This document shows, one piece after another, positions 23,105 to 34,626 of a DNA stretch of 64,000 nucleotides. The notes under the pieces were generated by a model. It ran no database searches. It was given only the letters and a program-made list of their open reading frames with translations, and was not told where the DNA came from. The translations under genes were made by a program, and so were the position numbers. The stretch's first letter is position 1. Each line of letters opens with the position of its first letter. Origin of the DNA: Arbacia lixula (taxonomy: Eukaryota; Echinodermata; Echinoidea; Arbacioida; Arbaciidae); NCBI GenBank assembly GCA_963669155.1, contig OZ022587.1, positions 3,299,179-3,363,178 on the forward strand. The letters are read 5' to 3'.

Positions 23105-24500
23105 CTAGACACAGTACATGGATGCATATAGTGTGTTCACACAATCAAGACATGACACAGGGATGCATATAGTGGTATGTGTACTATGTGTTTACACAGT
23201 CGAAGACATACTTACATGGATGCATATAGTGTGAATGTGTACAGCGTGTTCACACAGTCAGAGACACAGTACATGGATGCATATAGTGTGAATGTGTACA
23301 GTGTGTGCACACAGTCAGAGACACAGTACATGGACGCATATAGTGTGAATGTGCACAGTGTGTTCACACAGTCAGAGACACAGTACATGGACGCACATAG
23401 TGTGAATGTGCACAGTGTGTTCACACAGACAGAGACACAGTACATGGACGCATATAGTGTGAATGTGTACAGTGTTCACACAGTCAGAGACACAGTACAT
23501 GGACGCACATAGTGTGAATGTGCACAGTGTGTTCACACAGACAGAGACACAGTACATGGACGCATGTAGTGTGAATGTGTGCAGTGTGTTCACACAGTCA
23601 GAGACACAGTACATGGACGCACATAGTGTGAATGTGTACAGTGTGTTCACACAGTCAGAGACACAGTACATGGACGCACATAGTGTGAATGTGTGCAGTG
23701 TGTTCACACAGAGACACAGTACATGGACGCATATAGTGTGAATGTGTGCAGTGTGTTCACACAGACAGAGACACAGTACATGGACGCATGTAGTGTGAAT
23801 GTGTACAGTGTGTTCACACAGTCAGAGACACAGGACATGGACGCATGTAGTGTGAATGTGTGCAGTGTGTTCACACAGACAGAGACACAGTACATGGACG
23901 CATGTAGTGTGAATGTGTACAGTGTGTTCACACAGTCAGAGACACAGGACATGGACGCATGTAGTGTGAATGTGTACAGTGTGTTCACACAGTCAGAGAC
24001 ACAGTATACATGGACGCACATAGTGTGAATGTGTACAGTGTGTTCACACAGTCAGAGACACAGTACATGGACGCATGTATTGTGAATGTGTAGAGTGTTC
24101 ACACAGACAGAGACACAGTACATGGACGCATATAGTGTGAATGTGTACAATGTGTTCACACAGTCAGAGACACAGTACATGGACGCACATAGTGTGAATG
24201 TGCACAGTGTGTTCACACAGACAGAGACACAGTACATGGACGCATATAGTGTGAATGTGTACAGTGTGTTCACAAAGTCAGAGACACAGTACATGGACAC
24301 ATATAGTGTGAATGTGTACAGTGTGTTCACACAGTAAGAGACACAGTACATGGACGCATATAGTGTGAATGTGTACAGTGTGTTCACACAGTCAGAGACA
24401 CAGTACATGGACGCATATAGTGTGAATGTGTACAGTGTGTTCACACAGTCAGAGACACAATACATGGGCACATGTAGTGTGAATGTGTACAGTGTGATAC
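23105..24500. repeat. 57-bp minisatellite, about 24 copies
   Basis: Unit of 57 bp containing ACAGTACATGGACGCATATA, GTGTGAATGTGTACAGTGTG and TTCACACAGTCAGAGAC; copies are 90-100% alike with a few short ones. It starts at the acceptor of exon 12, so that 3' splice site uses repeat sequence for its pyrimidine tract. Because 57 is divisible by three, both strands show long repetitive ORFs (19-residue period) that are not genes. Confidence 0.97.
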
Positions 24501-26865
24501 ATGATACATGCATTAATGAGACAAAGATTATAACTGATGACAAGTGACCCATCACTATGGAAACCAGTACAAAGGCAGTTTGTTTTTAAGTTCATCTTTC
24601 ATTTCAAATCTGTCTCAAAAAAAATAGTTTTTTTTATCAATTTCATGGAAAATAAATGTCTAGTCATCTTCTTTCTCTTTAAGTTTCTTGACAAAATAAC
24701 TTCATTTTATCTTGAACAGTTTTCGAAAATTACAGTCTGCAATTTTTTTTTTACCAGTTTCAGGTGATTAACATTTTTAACATGGTTTTCTTCTTCCAGC
24801 TGTGAGATGGTGCTTACAATGACCATCTCTTAAACCTGCTTAATGTAGCAAAAGGACAATTCTAATGCATACAATACAATACAAATTGAAGGAGCTGCAT
24901 TAATTTTGGTAACTTTGTAGTGGCTTCCTGATAAATGAGAAATACATATGAAATAAAAAGCATGTTTCTAGATGAAAACAGAATGAGAATAACATATGCA
25001 TGAGAATAGCGACATGACATGGTACTATAAGCTTCTGATGAAGAGGAATTCTTTCATGTTACAAATATTTGGGGAGATACTTGACTTGTTATTATACAAA
25101 TCACAAATTGATGTGTTTTACTTGCCATTTCACATCGAAATAATATCAGTTTATAAAAATGCTTGTATTTAAAGACATATTTGAACACTAAAAGGTACTT
25201 TGTATGAAGGTAACCATCTTTGCAACACTGTATGGGCTATATAAATGTAAACTCAACATTCAGTATTTAGACTCAACATTCTTATCATGAGTCCTTGAAA
25301 CTTGGTAAGAGATCCCAGATGATTCACTGACTTTAACAGAGGACCTTATAATAGCCAATAAACAAAAATTACTCAATAGCATTTTTCATTGTATGTTCCC
25401 CTCGATTTCAAAACACTGCAATTGTTTCAAACTTCTTTTATCTGAAGCTAATGACACATTCAACATGAAAACAAACAGGTGAATGAACTATAACGAAAAA
25501 CACATACAAACTATATGATGCAATCCGTACCTGTAACACAGAAAGATGCAAAGAGGTCATGCTATGAACGATGCAAATCTACATCACTACAAAGTGATCA
25601 TGAATGACAGCCAATAATTTATAGCTGTTTAAATATGCAGAAAGTTTCTTTTATTCAAAAGAGAGGGGGGCGTGACCTATCCATCTCCACCTCCCTGAAC
25701 AAAAGAAAAACCTGCAAATCCACTCTACTGGGCACTTGATGTGCAGCGTGAAATTAAGGATGATTTTGTGCACAGCAAATTCCAAACGCAAGCACAAAAT
25801 ATACTATTGATACACTGCGATGCATTTCTTAAATGTCACAAAAAGTAATATGCATGAATATATATTGCTTTTATGAAACACATATGGATGATAAGTTTTA
25901 CATGAGCAGCGTAGCTACGGTGATGAAAACTCAACATCTGTTCAATAATGACATGAAATATATCTGTATCTGTTTTATCATTCTATAATAAAACAGTGTA
26001 CTCCTATTACCTGATAAAGCTTTGGATATCAATTGGCATGGTTTGAATAAAAATGTATTTACAAATTAATACTTTGTTATTACTAAATTTAGACTTAGAT
26101 AGAAATGATGAAGGATATAAGTATAGATTTAAGTGAAAGAAGGGGATGAAGAGGAAAACAGAGAGTACAAAATGAAACTTATGAGGGCAAGAAGAAGTTG
26201 TAACATTTTAAAAGGCTTTTCATGAACTTAGTTTAACTATTTTTCAATACCATTTTTTATCTAATCTTTTCTGATAAAGTCATGTCCCTTCCATAAACCT
26301 AGTTTACATGATTTCAATTATGCTTTCAAAAAATAAGTTTGCAGACTATTGAAGGTGTCAAATAATATAATTATAAATCTAAAAAATAAAGAATAAAAAA
26401 GAAATGTACGCATTGCCATGAAAACTTTCATCCAAGTTGCTGACTAATATGAAACACATCTTGCATTATGTAGATAAAGATTATCACATATGGAATACAT
26501 TCCATGATAGTGCATTATAGAATATAAATGATAATTTTGCTAATACTATGAATTCAAAGAATATATATGGAATTTACTGTGCAATATTCCATTCAGATGA
26601 AACTAAATGTAATATATATGTAACTATATGTAATATATATGAATTCGTACAACTACAGCTGGTATAACAATGAAAAGACAGAGCTAAATATGGATTACAA
26701 ATTTGAGACAGAACACCATTAGTGACGCTATTCAAATATAGCAACAAACAGGACTTTTGACAGAAGAAAACACATTTTTTCTCAGACAAAAGCTATATAA
26801 TCCTCTGATATGAAAGAGTAAATAATTTTGATAGCATGAACATGTGTATTTTCTTTGAGCATATA
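24501..26865. other. Long intron, nothing coding seen
   Basis: AT-rich sequence between exons 11 and 12; no EGF exon, RNA gene or clear repeat recognised. Confidence 0.6.
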
Positions 26866-27098
26866 CACTACAGCTCAAAGCAATTAGCATCAGGTAAAGG
26901 GAAAGGGAAGAAAGGGTAGGAAACGCAGTTTAGAATCGTGGTATATTTTGTCCAGTTTAGCATGAAACATGATGCTTTTTAGGCTAAAGCATCTTGTTTC
27001 ATGCTGAACTGGATAAAATAAACCGCGGTTTAAAAATGCGGTGTCTTTCCTTTCTTCCCTTTCCCTTTACAAGCTGCCAATTCCTTTGAGCTGTAGTG
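26866..27098. mobile_element. TA-flanked MITE, family A copy 1
   Basis: 233 bp, ends CACTACAGCTCAAAG / CTTTGAGCTGTAGTG, flanked by TA on both sides. Long inverted arms include GGAAAGGGAAGAAAGGG and TTTTGTCCAGTTTAGCATGA. The TA duplication fits the Tc1/mariner superfamily. Confidence 0.88.
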
Positions 27099-28102
27099 TA
27101 CATATACAGACACAAGTACAAGCTTATATTACATGACAGTGGATTATAGTAAATATTTACTAGATGTCTACATAATGGAACATATAGCATAATGATAAGC
27201 ATGTAGACCACATTTAAACTGGACAAATTCAGAAGAATTTGGAAAGTTGGAGACTGGGAGCATGAGGAAGATTGGCACAACAAATGTTTGTACATTTCTA
27301 AGCACAGATGAACTACTTGCATCCAACAATTACCATGGCAATAGCTGATGAGCTCTGATAGTACTATGGTTTCACTCAGTTGTAAGTAAGAATACCTGAC
27401 AGTGGAGCTGTCTGTAACATAGCTCAGGCATGTTAATCTACCATCTCCATTCTGAATCTAATGACCCTACCATAAGCAGTACAATTGAGCTGATATAGCA
27501 CAGGGTGCACCATGTGAAGTCTTGAAGAAGGACTGGGGCGTTTTGGAATAGCTCTCAAAAAAGTTCCTCAAAGACAGTGAAGAAAGAATCGAGTGTGAAA
27601 TATAAAGCGTGAAAAGGGAAATGAGAGAGAAATACAATTGGTGAGAAATATTTAAAAGTAGACAGAGAAAAAAGAGAGAAATAAAAGTAGTGAAAAAAAT
27701 AAATGACAGCAAAATACAAAGAGTGAACAGAAAAATAAGAGAAATATAATGAGTGAAACAGGAAAAATGAAAAAATGAAACTGAAATAGAAATATTTTTT
27801 AAAAATTAGAGAGAAATACATTAAGAATGAAGAGAAATAAAAAGATTGAAAAAAAGACATGAGAAAGAAATATGAATAGTGAACAGAGAATTATGTGCAG
27901 AATCTAGGATCGTTTTCTGAGAGCAGAGTCAAGGATTATTTTCAGAGGTGTAGCTCTGATTATGCACACACACCTTCCCTCACGAAACAGCATAATCCAA
28001 CATGCTATCCATCAACATGCAAAATGCAACACAGGTATAAACAATCTGCTGTATCAAAGAGCAACAGGCAGAGTGACCAATCAGTGGGGAAGGGGCGACG
28101 GT
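27099..28102. other. Intron sequence with GAGAAATA-rich tract
   Basis: 27540-27890 is rich in GAGAGAAATA/AGTGAA-like purine units, a decayed simple repeat. No exon seen. Confidence 0.6.
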
Positions 28103-28118
28103 GGGGGGGGGGGGGGGG
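28103..28118. repeat. G16 homopolymer next to the exon 11 donor
   Basis: Sixteen G (C in transcript sense) directly after the GTGAGTA donor of exon 11. Confidence 0.9.
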
Positions 28119-28125
28119 TACTCAC

Positions 28126-28302
28126 CCTCGAAGCAGGTGTGTCCATCAGGGCTGAGGGTGAAGCCAGGGGGGCAGGTGCAGTAGTAGCCCCCAGGGGTGT
28201 TGACGCAGGCGTGGCTACACTTGGGGTCCTGCCCAGGGGGGCAGCGGGGGTCCCTGCAGGGCATGGTGGTACCGGCATTGGCCAGGTTGCACTCGTTCAG
28301 GT
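28126..28302 (-). CDS. Exon 11: cbEGF with an 8-cysteine, enlarged first loop
   Basis: 177 nt, acceptor ACCCAG, donor G|GTGAGT. Starts [11 protein letters not shown], then an insertion with two extra cysteines ([15 protein letters not shown]), then the normal [10 protein letters not shown] and [14 protein letters not shown]. It is GC-rich compared with its surroundings. The donor is followed a few bases later by a run of 16 C (transcript sense). Confidence 0.9.
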
Positions 28303-28379
28303 CTGGGTGAGGTGAGATTGGGGTGGGAGGAGACAACCAAAGTCAGACTTTTGGGGAGGCTTGGGCTAGTTTTTATGAG

Positions 28380-29433
28380 TGGTGGAATTGATCAATCTAT
28401 CACCCAAGTAAATAAGTAATCAATTAATCAAGTGATCAATCTATCAATCAATCTTAATCGATCAGTCCATAATCTTATCAATAAATCAAGTTCAGCCACA
28501 ACAATCCATCAATCACAGAATTAGGTGTTCCATTTAATAATCAATTGTCCCGCTAAAATAATCAGTCAATAAACTAATTACTTTATCAATAAACTAATCA
28601 CTCTATCAATAGTTCAGCCAAAATAATAAATCACTCAATATGTCTTGTTGTAATTTTTTTTTTTGTGATTTATCACAATGAACATTTGTAATCAAGCAAT
28701 CAATCATCTGATAAATAAATCAGTTTTCTCACTCTGATGCAACCTCACTCTGATGCAACCTCTCTCCCTTGAGACAGTTATCACCAGTTATTATTCAATA
28801 AACGAATCAATCAATCATTCCATCAATCATTCCATCAAGCAATCATTCCATCAATCAATCATTCAATCAATTCATGAATTAAATCAACTGGTCTATATAT
28901 CTTCTTATCCTTACACTGGCCAGTCTCATGATTAAGCTGCTCTCCCTTAGAACCTTAATGACAGATGGTGCAATCACTCAATCTACAATCACTCAATCAC
29001 TCAATCTACAATCAATCAATCACTCAATCTACAATCACTCAATCACTCAATCTACAATCAATTAATCACTCAATCTACAATTAATCAATCAGTCAATACA
29101 TCAGTATCAATACATCTCCTTACCCTCGCACTGGCCAGTCTCATGATTAAGCTGCTCTGCCTTAGAACCTTAATGACAGGTGGTACAATCACTCAATCTA
29201 CAATCAATCAATCACTCAATCTACAATCAATCAATCACTCAGTCTACAATCAATCAATCAGTCAATACATCTCCTTACCCTCGCACTGGCCAGTCTCATG
29301 ATTAAGCTGCTCTGCCTTAGAACCTTAATGACAGGTGGTACAATCACTCAATCTACAATCAATCAATCACTCAATCTACAATCAATCAATCACTCAATCT
29401 ACAATCAATCAATCAGTCAATACATCTCCTCAC
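28380..29433 (-). repeat. AATC-rich tandem array with repeated exon 10 ends and donors
   Basis: ATCAATC-rich tract. Units with donors at about 28909-28914, 29118-29123 and 29273-29278 each repeat the last ~60 nt of exon 10 in diverged form (CTCGCACTGGCCAGTCTCAT, GCTGCTCT, AGGTGGTxCA) plus the donor GTAAGG. The last two units and the real exon are 155 bp apart. An older remnant is near 28745-28790. The copies carry substitutions and have no acceptor. Confidence 0.88.
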
Positions 29434-29634
29434 CCTCGCACTGCCCAGTCTCATGATTCAGTCGCTCTCCCCGAGGGCAGTTATCACAGGTGGTGCAGTC
29501 TGGGCCGGGGGTGCAGCGTCGCTGGTCCACATGGAGCAGGTAGCCCTCGTCACATGTACACACAAAGCTACCAAGGGTGTTGCGACAGGTGTGCTGGCAC
29601 CCTCCCTGGGTAGGCGTGGCACACTCATCAATGT
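29434..29634 (-). CDS. Exon 10: cbEGF plus 4-cysteine extension
   Basis: 201 nt, the longest exon; acceptor TTGACAG, donor G|GTGAGG. The first ~44 residues are a canonical cbEGF (DIDECATPTQGGC, CRNTLGSFVC). About 23 further residues follow with four more cysteines in the pattern C-TT-C-DN-C-x10-C. I do not recognise this tail as a named domain. The end of the exon and its donor are tandemly repeated downstream. Confidence 0.9.
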
Positions 29635-29754
29635 CTGTCAACAGGTGCATATCAGAAATGTTATGTAATAATGTGAATAGATGCAATTCCACAGGGTAAT
29701 GTAATAATGTGAACAGGTGCAAATCTGGACAGTTATGTTCTGATGTGAACAGGG

Positions 29755-30200
29755 GGATGGAAATAGGGATAGATGAGGAAAAAGAGAAGGAAGTTCACAA
29801 ATGGAACAAGTAATATAACTAAAATAAGATTTAAAAGAAGGATGAGGATAGGAATTGCGATACATAGAAAAGGAAAGAGAGGGAGAATGAGGGAGAGAAT
29901 GCATAACAGGAGAGGAGAGGAAAAGGGAGAAGGGGAGAAGAGGAAATGGATAAGAAGTGAATGGAAGAACAATGACAAAGGGAAAGAAAACAAAGTAAAA
30001 GAACTTGATACCTGAACAACATGACAGAGAGGGAAAATGAGAAAGAAAGTACATGGAATGAACAAGAAAAACAAGGCAATAGAAAATGGAAAGAAATTAG
30101 AAATTGAATCTTAGGAGGAATCAAGCGAGGATGAAAGAAAGAATGAAGTAGAGGAGAATAACACACTATACAGGACAATTACTGATACAGAAAAAAGGTG
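29755..30200. repeat. Purine-rich GGAAAGAGA-type intron tract
   Basis: AG-rich degenerate sequence (pyrimidine-rich in the transcript) in the intron between exons 9 and 10. ORFs here are low-complexity and not genes. Confidence 0.75.
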
Positions 30201-30327
30201 TCTCACCTTCACAATGTCTCCCATTCTCATGGAGAAATAGAATCTCACGAGGAATTTAAGCAAGGATAGAATCAAGAATGAAGCATTGAAGAATGACATG
30301 ACGAAGGAGAATCATTGAGTATCTTAC
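30201..30327 (-). repeat. One tandem unit with a decayed exon 9 end and donor
   Basis: 30201-30240 repeats the last ~25 nt of exon 9 and its donor (TCTCACCTTCACAATG against TCTTACCTTCACAATG), 121 bp from the real donor. Confidence 0.8.
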
Positions 30328-30444
30328 CTTCACAATGCCTCCCATTGTCATGAAGTCTTAATCCTTGCGGGCAGGTGCATTGGAAGCCGTCCTGTGTGTT
30401 GATGCACTTATGTGAACACAGTCCATCTACACATTCCTGAGGAG
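30328..30444 (-). CDS. Exon 9: EGF domain without the calcium motif
   Basis: 117 nt, acceptor GCGCAG, donor G|GTAAGA. Starts APQECVDGLC, so the D-x-D/N-E/Q-C calcium motif is missing, yet the hydroxylation stretch CINTQDGFQC is kept. Six cysteines. A decayed copy of its last bases and donor lies 121 bp downstream at 30201-30240. Confidence 0.9.
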
Positions 30445-30604
30445 CTGCGCACGGTAACGAAAAAGAAAGCATGGCCGTTAGAACAGTCCTCGACTTTTAA
30501 TTTTGTCTCTTGAAGCTTCTTTCTTCAATCATACCCACAGACATCTTCTTCTTTTTTTAAAAGGTGGAACTACTTAGAGGTGAGCATCATTCTTAACTTA
30601 ACAC

Positions 30605-30850
30605 ATTCTACAAAGGGTCGTTAACATAGGCGCTTATTCACAACGGTACTTTAACTTAGACCACATACTTACTGTAGACTTGCTTTATGGGGCACAAAAT
30701 AAATTATCTGAAGCTGTCACAAAACCATTGATTTTCATCACAGAATCCAAACAGAGGGCTTTTTCATTTACTTGATGGCGTTATTACGTGGACAAACTCA
30801 ATATTGATTATTGATTTGTTTTGTTTTACCATGTGATTACATGGGACCTT
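30605..30850. mobile_element. MITE family D, truncated copy
   Basis: Left-arm sequence like 43026-43341: TTCACAACGGTACTTTAACT, GGGGCACAAAATAAAT, TTGATTTTCATCACAGAAT. Confidence 0.6.
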
Positions 30851-30868
30851 CTAGCTAGGAGATCTTAC

Positions 30869-30985
30869 CCTGGCAGTCAGCATAGCCCAGGCCCTCGTAT
30901 CCCGGGGGACAGGTACACCTGAAGCTCCCAGCGGTGTTCTCACAGCCAAACTGGCAGCCGTGGTCCTGCTGACACTCATCCAAAT
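30869..30985 (-). CDS. Exon 8: cbEGF domain
   Basis: 117 nt, acceptor TCTGCAG, donor G|GTAAGA. Starts [11 protein letters not shown], hydroxylation stretch [10 protein letters not shown], then [15 protein letters not shown]. Six cysteines, consensus complete. Confidence 0.93.
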
Positions 30986-31214
30986 CTGCAGAGGAATCAT
31001 CACAAGAAATGTCCAATTTCAACTTTATTCTCCAATTTGACATATTCATTAATTTGACAGTAAAACTGAAGAGGATGTGCAAATTAAAATTGTAAATGTT
31101 CATTTTTAAAAAGGTTTTACTTTTCATCCTTTCTGTTAAGTTTAAAAATCATGTCGTTTATGATAAGAATATAGAACAATTTTTTTTTTAAGCTGTGTCC
31201 TCTTATAGTTAGAT

Positions 31215-31420
31215 GAATTAAGAATTAAAGTTAGATTTTTTTTTGGCTTTGTGAACCCTGGTCCAATAAGGATGAAAAATTGCCATAAAACTGAAGTAAC
31301 CAAAGGGGTGTGGCTTAATTGCACCTCATAAGGAATTTGAAATTTATTCATAGCGTGGTGTATATTTTCCATACTGCTGATTATGCGGGAGTTGTGCTAC
31401 TCAGTGTATGAGTGGACAGA
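31215..31420. repeat. Dispersed repeat family F, inverted copy
   Basis: GGCTTTGTGAACCCTGGTCC, CCAAAGGGGTGTGGCTTAAT and TAAGGAATTTGAA are the reverse complement of the family at 18340-18545. Confidence 0.7.
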
Positions 31421-31614
31421 AACCAGCGTGCAAAAATGTAGGCTCCATACAGAACAGATTGACACTTTACCTCGTACGCATAGAATATTGAATGTTCCTT
31501 TCAAGTAATCAATAACTCTTTGTCCAAGAGTCAATGTCTGACAACTTTTTTTGCTCTTAAACTTATATGATAAACAATGTTGCCAATTCACAAGCCAAAC
31601 AGTGATCAGAAAAA

Positions 31615-31770
31615 TGGATTAGGGTCCTGTTGCATAAAACTTACCATTGATGGTAACTTTGCTTCCGATTGCAACTTCTATGGAAACCTTGAGTTTGATT
31701 GGCTATTGAGAAGTGTTACCATGGTAGTTACCATTGATGATACAGTTACCATCAATGGTACCTATGTGTG
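31615..31770. repeat. Palindromic MITE-like repeat
   Basis: TTACCATTGATGGTAACTTTG near one end against GTTACCATTGATGATACAGTTACCATCAATGGTA at the other; similar in kind to 17750-17870. Confidence 0.6.
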
Positions 31771-31790
31771 ACTTAGAAAATGATACTTAC

Positions 31791-31913
31791 CGTTACACAT
31801 CCTGCCATCGAGGCCCAGCTCATAACCAGGGGGGCAGAGACACCGGTAGGAGCCCCTGGTGTTTATACACTGGTAGTGGCATAGACCCCTCTCAACACCA
31901 CACTCATTGATAT
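31791..31913 (-). CDS. Exon 7: cbEGF domain
   Basis: 123 nt, acceptor TCTGCAG, donor G|GTAAGT. Starts DINECGVERGLC, hydroxylation stretch CINTRGSYRC, then CLCPPGYELGLDGRMC. Fully canonical cbEGF. Confidence 0.93.
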
Positions 31914-32373
31914 CTGCAGAGGGAAAATAATTGAAGTGAAAATGTATTGACGAGCCCTCTCTACGTTGCACTGTAGAAAAAAAATTGGGCAGAGTTTAAA
32001 TAGCTCCCAGAATGCATTGGTGACTACAAAATGTTTCTTTTCTAATAATGCCTTCTGAGTAGTTTTTTTCTGGGCAGGCAAACAATACATGTAATATCAA
32101 ATTACATTCCTATCATGACATTGAGAATTTTTAAGCCAGAGAGAGCATAAGGTTTGCCCAACATAGCAACAACTAATGTATGCAAATGAACATCTGTCTT
32201 CCCAATTGAAGAAACATAATGTGTACAAGGTGAGTGGAGGAATGCTTTACTGCTGTGCTGGTGAGAGGGCTGCATTAAGTAAACAACACTATTGCTGATG
32301 CATATTTCTTCAAGATGACAATTAATTGAATTATTCAACGCAAACTAAGACAGAAAATGCAGTATTGTCTTAC

Positions 32374-32496
32374 CAACGCAGTTCTGACCATTACTGTGTA
32401 GTTCGTACCCCTCCGGACAGCGGCATCTGAAGTTTCCATTGACCTCATCACAGCCAAACTCACAGACTGAGCCGTAGCGATCACAGGCATTCATAT
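32374..32496 (-). CDS. Exon 6: degenerate cbEGF domain
   Basis: 123 nt, acceptor TGTATAG, donor G|GTAAGA. Six cysteines and EGF spacing are intact, but the calcium motif reads NMNAC instead of DxNEC, and the hydroxylation stretch CDEVNGNFRC has Glu where Asp/Asn is needed. Calcium binding is probably weak or lost here, which would make a flexible joint in the rod. Confidence 0.88.
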
Positions 32497-33552
32497 CTAT
32501 ACAAAGAAAATAAACAGTTAAATCAGAGAGGTGTAAGGAATGGAGTCAGCACGAAGTGTAATTTATTCCTACAGCAGTCGTGTGCATTGATGTCACAATG
32601 GAATATTTTACGCGTTTGGCTCTTTGATCGAGGGAGATCCGCCGCCAAACAAGCATGACAAAATGTAGGATGCATTTTGAGGAATATATATTCTGTATGC
32701 GCAGAAGATTTCAGAACCACTACATGACCTGAAGTGCATGTGCAGTAGTATTACATCTTATAAAGATACGATTCTGTGAATTTCAGATTATATTGTTGCT
32801 TCGTTTTTGTGATAAAATGAGAATACTGTAGAAAACATGCCAGAGAAATGCCTCCATATCACACATTTCCAAATCATATTTCCTTAAAAATATCTTGTAA
32901 ATCGTTTATTGAGTGTTTCATCTTTCATGGAAACAACCTCAATTTCGTGTGCGGAGGTGTCCGAAAAAGTTACGGACCAAATTCTTTCTACAATTTTTTC
33001 AAAGTTTCCCTTCGCTTACCCCAAAACTAATTCACAGTGTGTGTAAAAAGATCAGCAACGAGCTCTCAGCGAAGGCTGAACGGTTGGCATACTTCTCAAA
33101 ACAGATTTTCTTTTGTTATTCAGAGGAAGGCACTACCTAATTAGAAATACAGCTAGTTGTTTAAAACACCTGAATGTCTTGGATTTTTATGAGGCGGCGG
33201 ACCTCATAGATCAAAGGAAGTTTATCCAAGCGCAGTCCATCCATGATAGGTCCATGGTTAAATGTATTCTTGCTGTTGCAATAGTCATAATTTTTAAAAT
33301 GTAACAAGTGCCAGATTGAAAATATCCATAGAGTAGAAACATTTATTAACATATTACAATACTATTGTACCCGAGAAGTACTACTGACTGATAGATGGTA
33401 CCTCAAAAGTACACTGTTGACTGGTAGGTAGTAGTATTTTTTCTTGCATAAATATGTATTATCAGTTTCATTTCAATGATCATTAGAGTTAAAAAAACTT
33501 GAAAGAATAACTTAAGTTGGGGATCAGGGAGCAACTTCTGAAAGAATTTTAC
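32497..33552. other. Intron between exons 5 and 6
   Basis: No exon, clear repeat or RNA gene recognised. Short plus-strand ORFs lack domain features. Confidence 0.55.
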
Positions 33553-33675
33553 TTGAGCACGTTCTGGAGTCTGATCTGAGGTTGTATCCGGTGCGACAGG
33601 TGCAGAAATAGCTGCCCTCGGTGTTCATGCACAGGTGGTGGCAGCCCCCATTGGCCATCCGACACTCATTCACGT
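33553..33675 (-). CDS. Exon 5: cbEGF domain
   Basis: 123 nt, acceptor CATCAG, donor A|GTAAAA, a weak donor. Starts [12 protein letters not shown], hydroxylation stretch [10 protein letters not shown], six cysteines. It ends with A rather than G, so the first residue of the next exon becomes Asn (A|AT) instead of Asp. Confidence 0.88.
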
Positions 33676-33689
33676 CTGATGTGAGAAAA

Positions 33690-34350
33690 AAACAGCAATA
33701 TATATGTTAACATACCATTATTCAGGATATCCTCAATTTGTTAGGATACCCATACTCCAGTTGACTATTTAATTTATTACTCATTATTGCCTTTCCAATT
33801 TATGGCCATCTTTACATCTGTGATAAAAAAAAAATACTACTTTACATAGTATACCAAAGGACATCTAAAATTTGTAAAGTATCCAATCTCTAGTCAATTA
33901 TCTAATGATTTACTGATTCTTTTCCTTTTTCATTCCATGAATGATACAATATCAATACAGATTAAAATTGTTCTGCTAATATGCATTTTGCAGCTAAAAA
34001 TGGATGCAATTTAATTTTTTTTTCCACAGCATGCTAAAGGAAAACTCTCATTTGTGAAAGTATCCATACATCAGTCAATCACCTAATGATTAATTCAAAG
34101 TTTCTTGTCCTATTTATTCCATGAGCAGTACAATCTTAATCAAGAAAAAAATCTGCTAATATACATTTTGCAACTTGAAAATGGATGTAAGGTCAATTAC
34201 TGAATGATTTAACAACCATTTCTTTTTCTATTTATTCCAATAGTGGTACAATGTCAATCCTGATGAAAATTGTTCTGCTAAGGTATTCATTCTACAGCTT
34301 ATCACTGTTTCTTTTCCTATTTGTTCCACGTGACGAAAAAACCTAAATTA
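33690..34350. repeat. Degenerate long tandem repeat in intron
   Basis: About four loose copies of a 130-190 bp unit with TCAATTATCTAATGATTTA, TTTTCCTTTTTCATTCCA, ATGCATTTTGCAxCT. It ends near exon 5. Confidence 0.6.
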
Positions 34351-34626
34351 AGATTAAAAAAAATTGTTCTGCCAATCTGCATTTTGCAACTGAAAACATG
34401 GATGAAAGGTCTCAGCACGGCTTTCCACACATTTTGACCACAGGCAGAATGTTGGACAGAGAAGTACCAGGTGTCAAGTTTTATGTTTTGCACCCAACCT
34501 GACATAATCAGGCATTGATGAGCCACAGGAAGTTATTCATCAAGAGCGGACTTCTAAAGACAATGGGCAGTCTAACCTCACTCTAATTCAGCAAGCTCCA
34601 TTTAGACTTCAACCCTGACTGATGTA

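Noticed and set aside
23177..24547. Long repetitive ORFs on both strands with a 19-residue period
   Set aside because: They are the consequence of a 57-bp non-coding minisatellite whose length is a multiple of three; they occur in several frames and both strands, within an intron.
29638..30178. Hydrophobic Phe/Ser-rich minus-strand ORFs
   Set aside because: Translations of a purine-rich intron tract in several overlapping frames; no exon structure.
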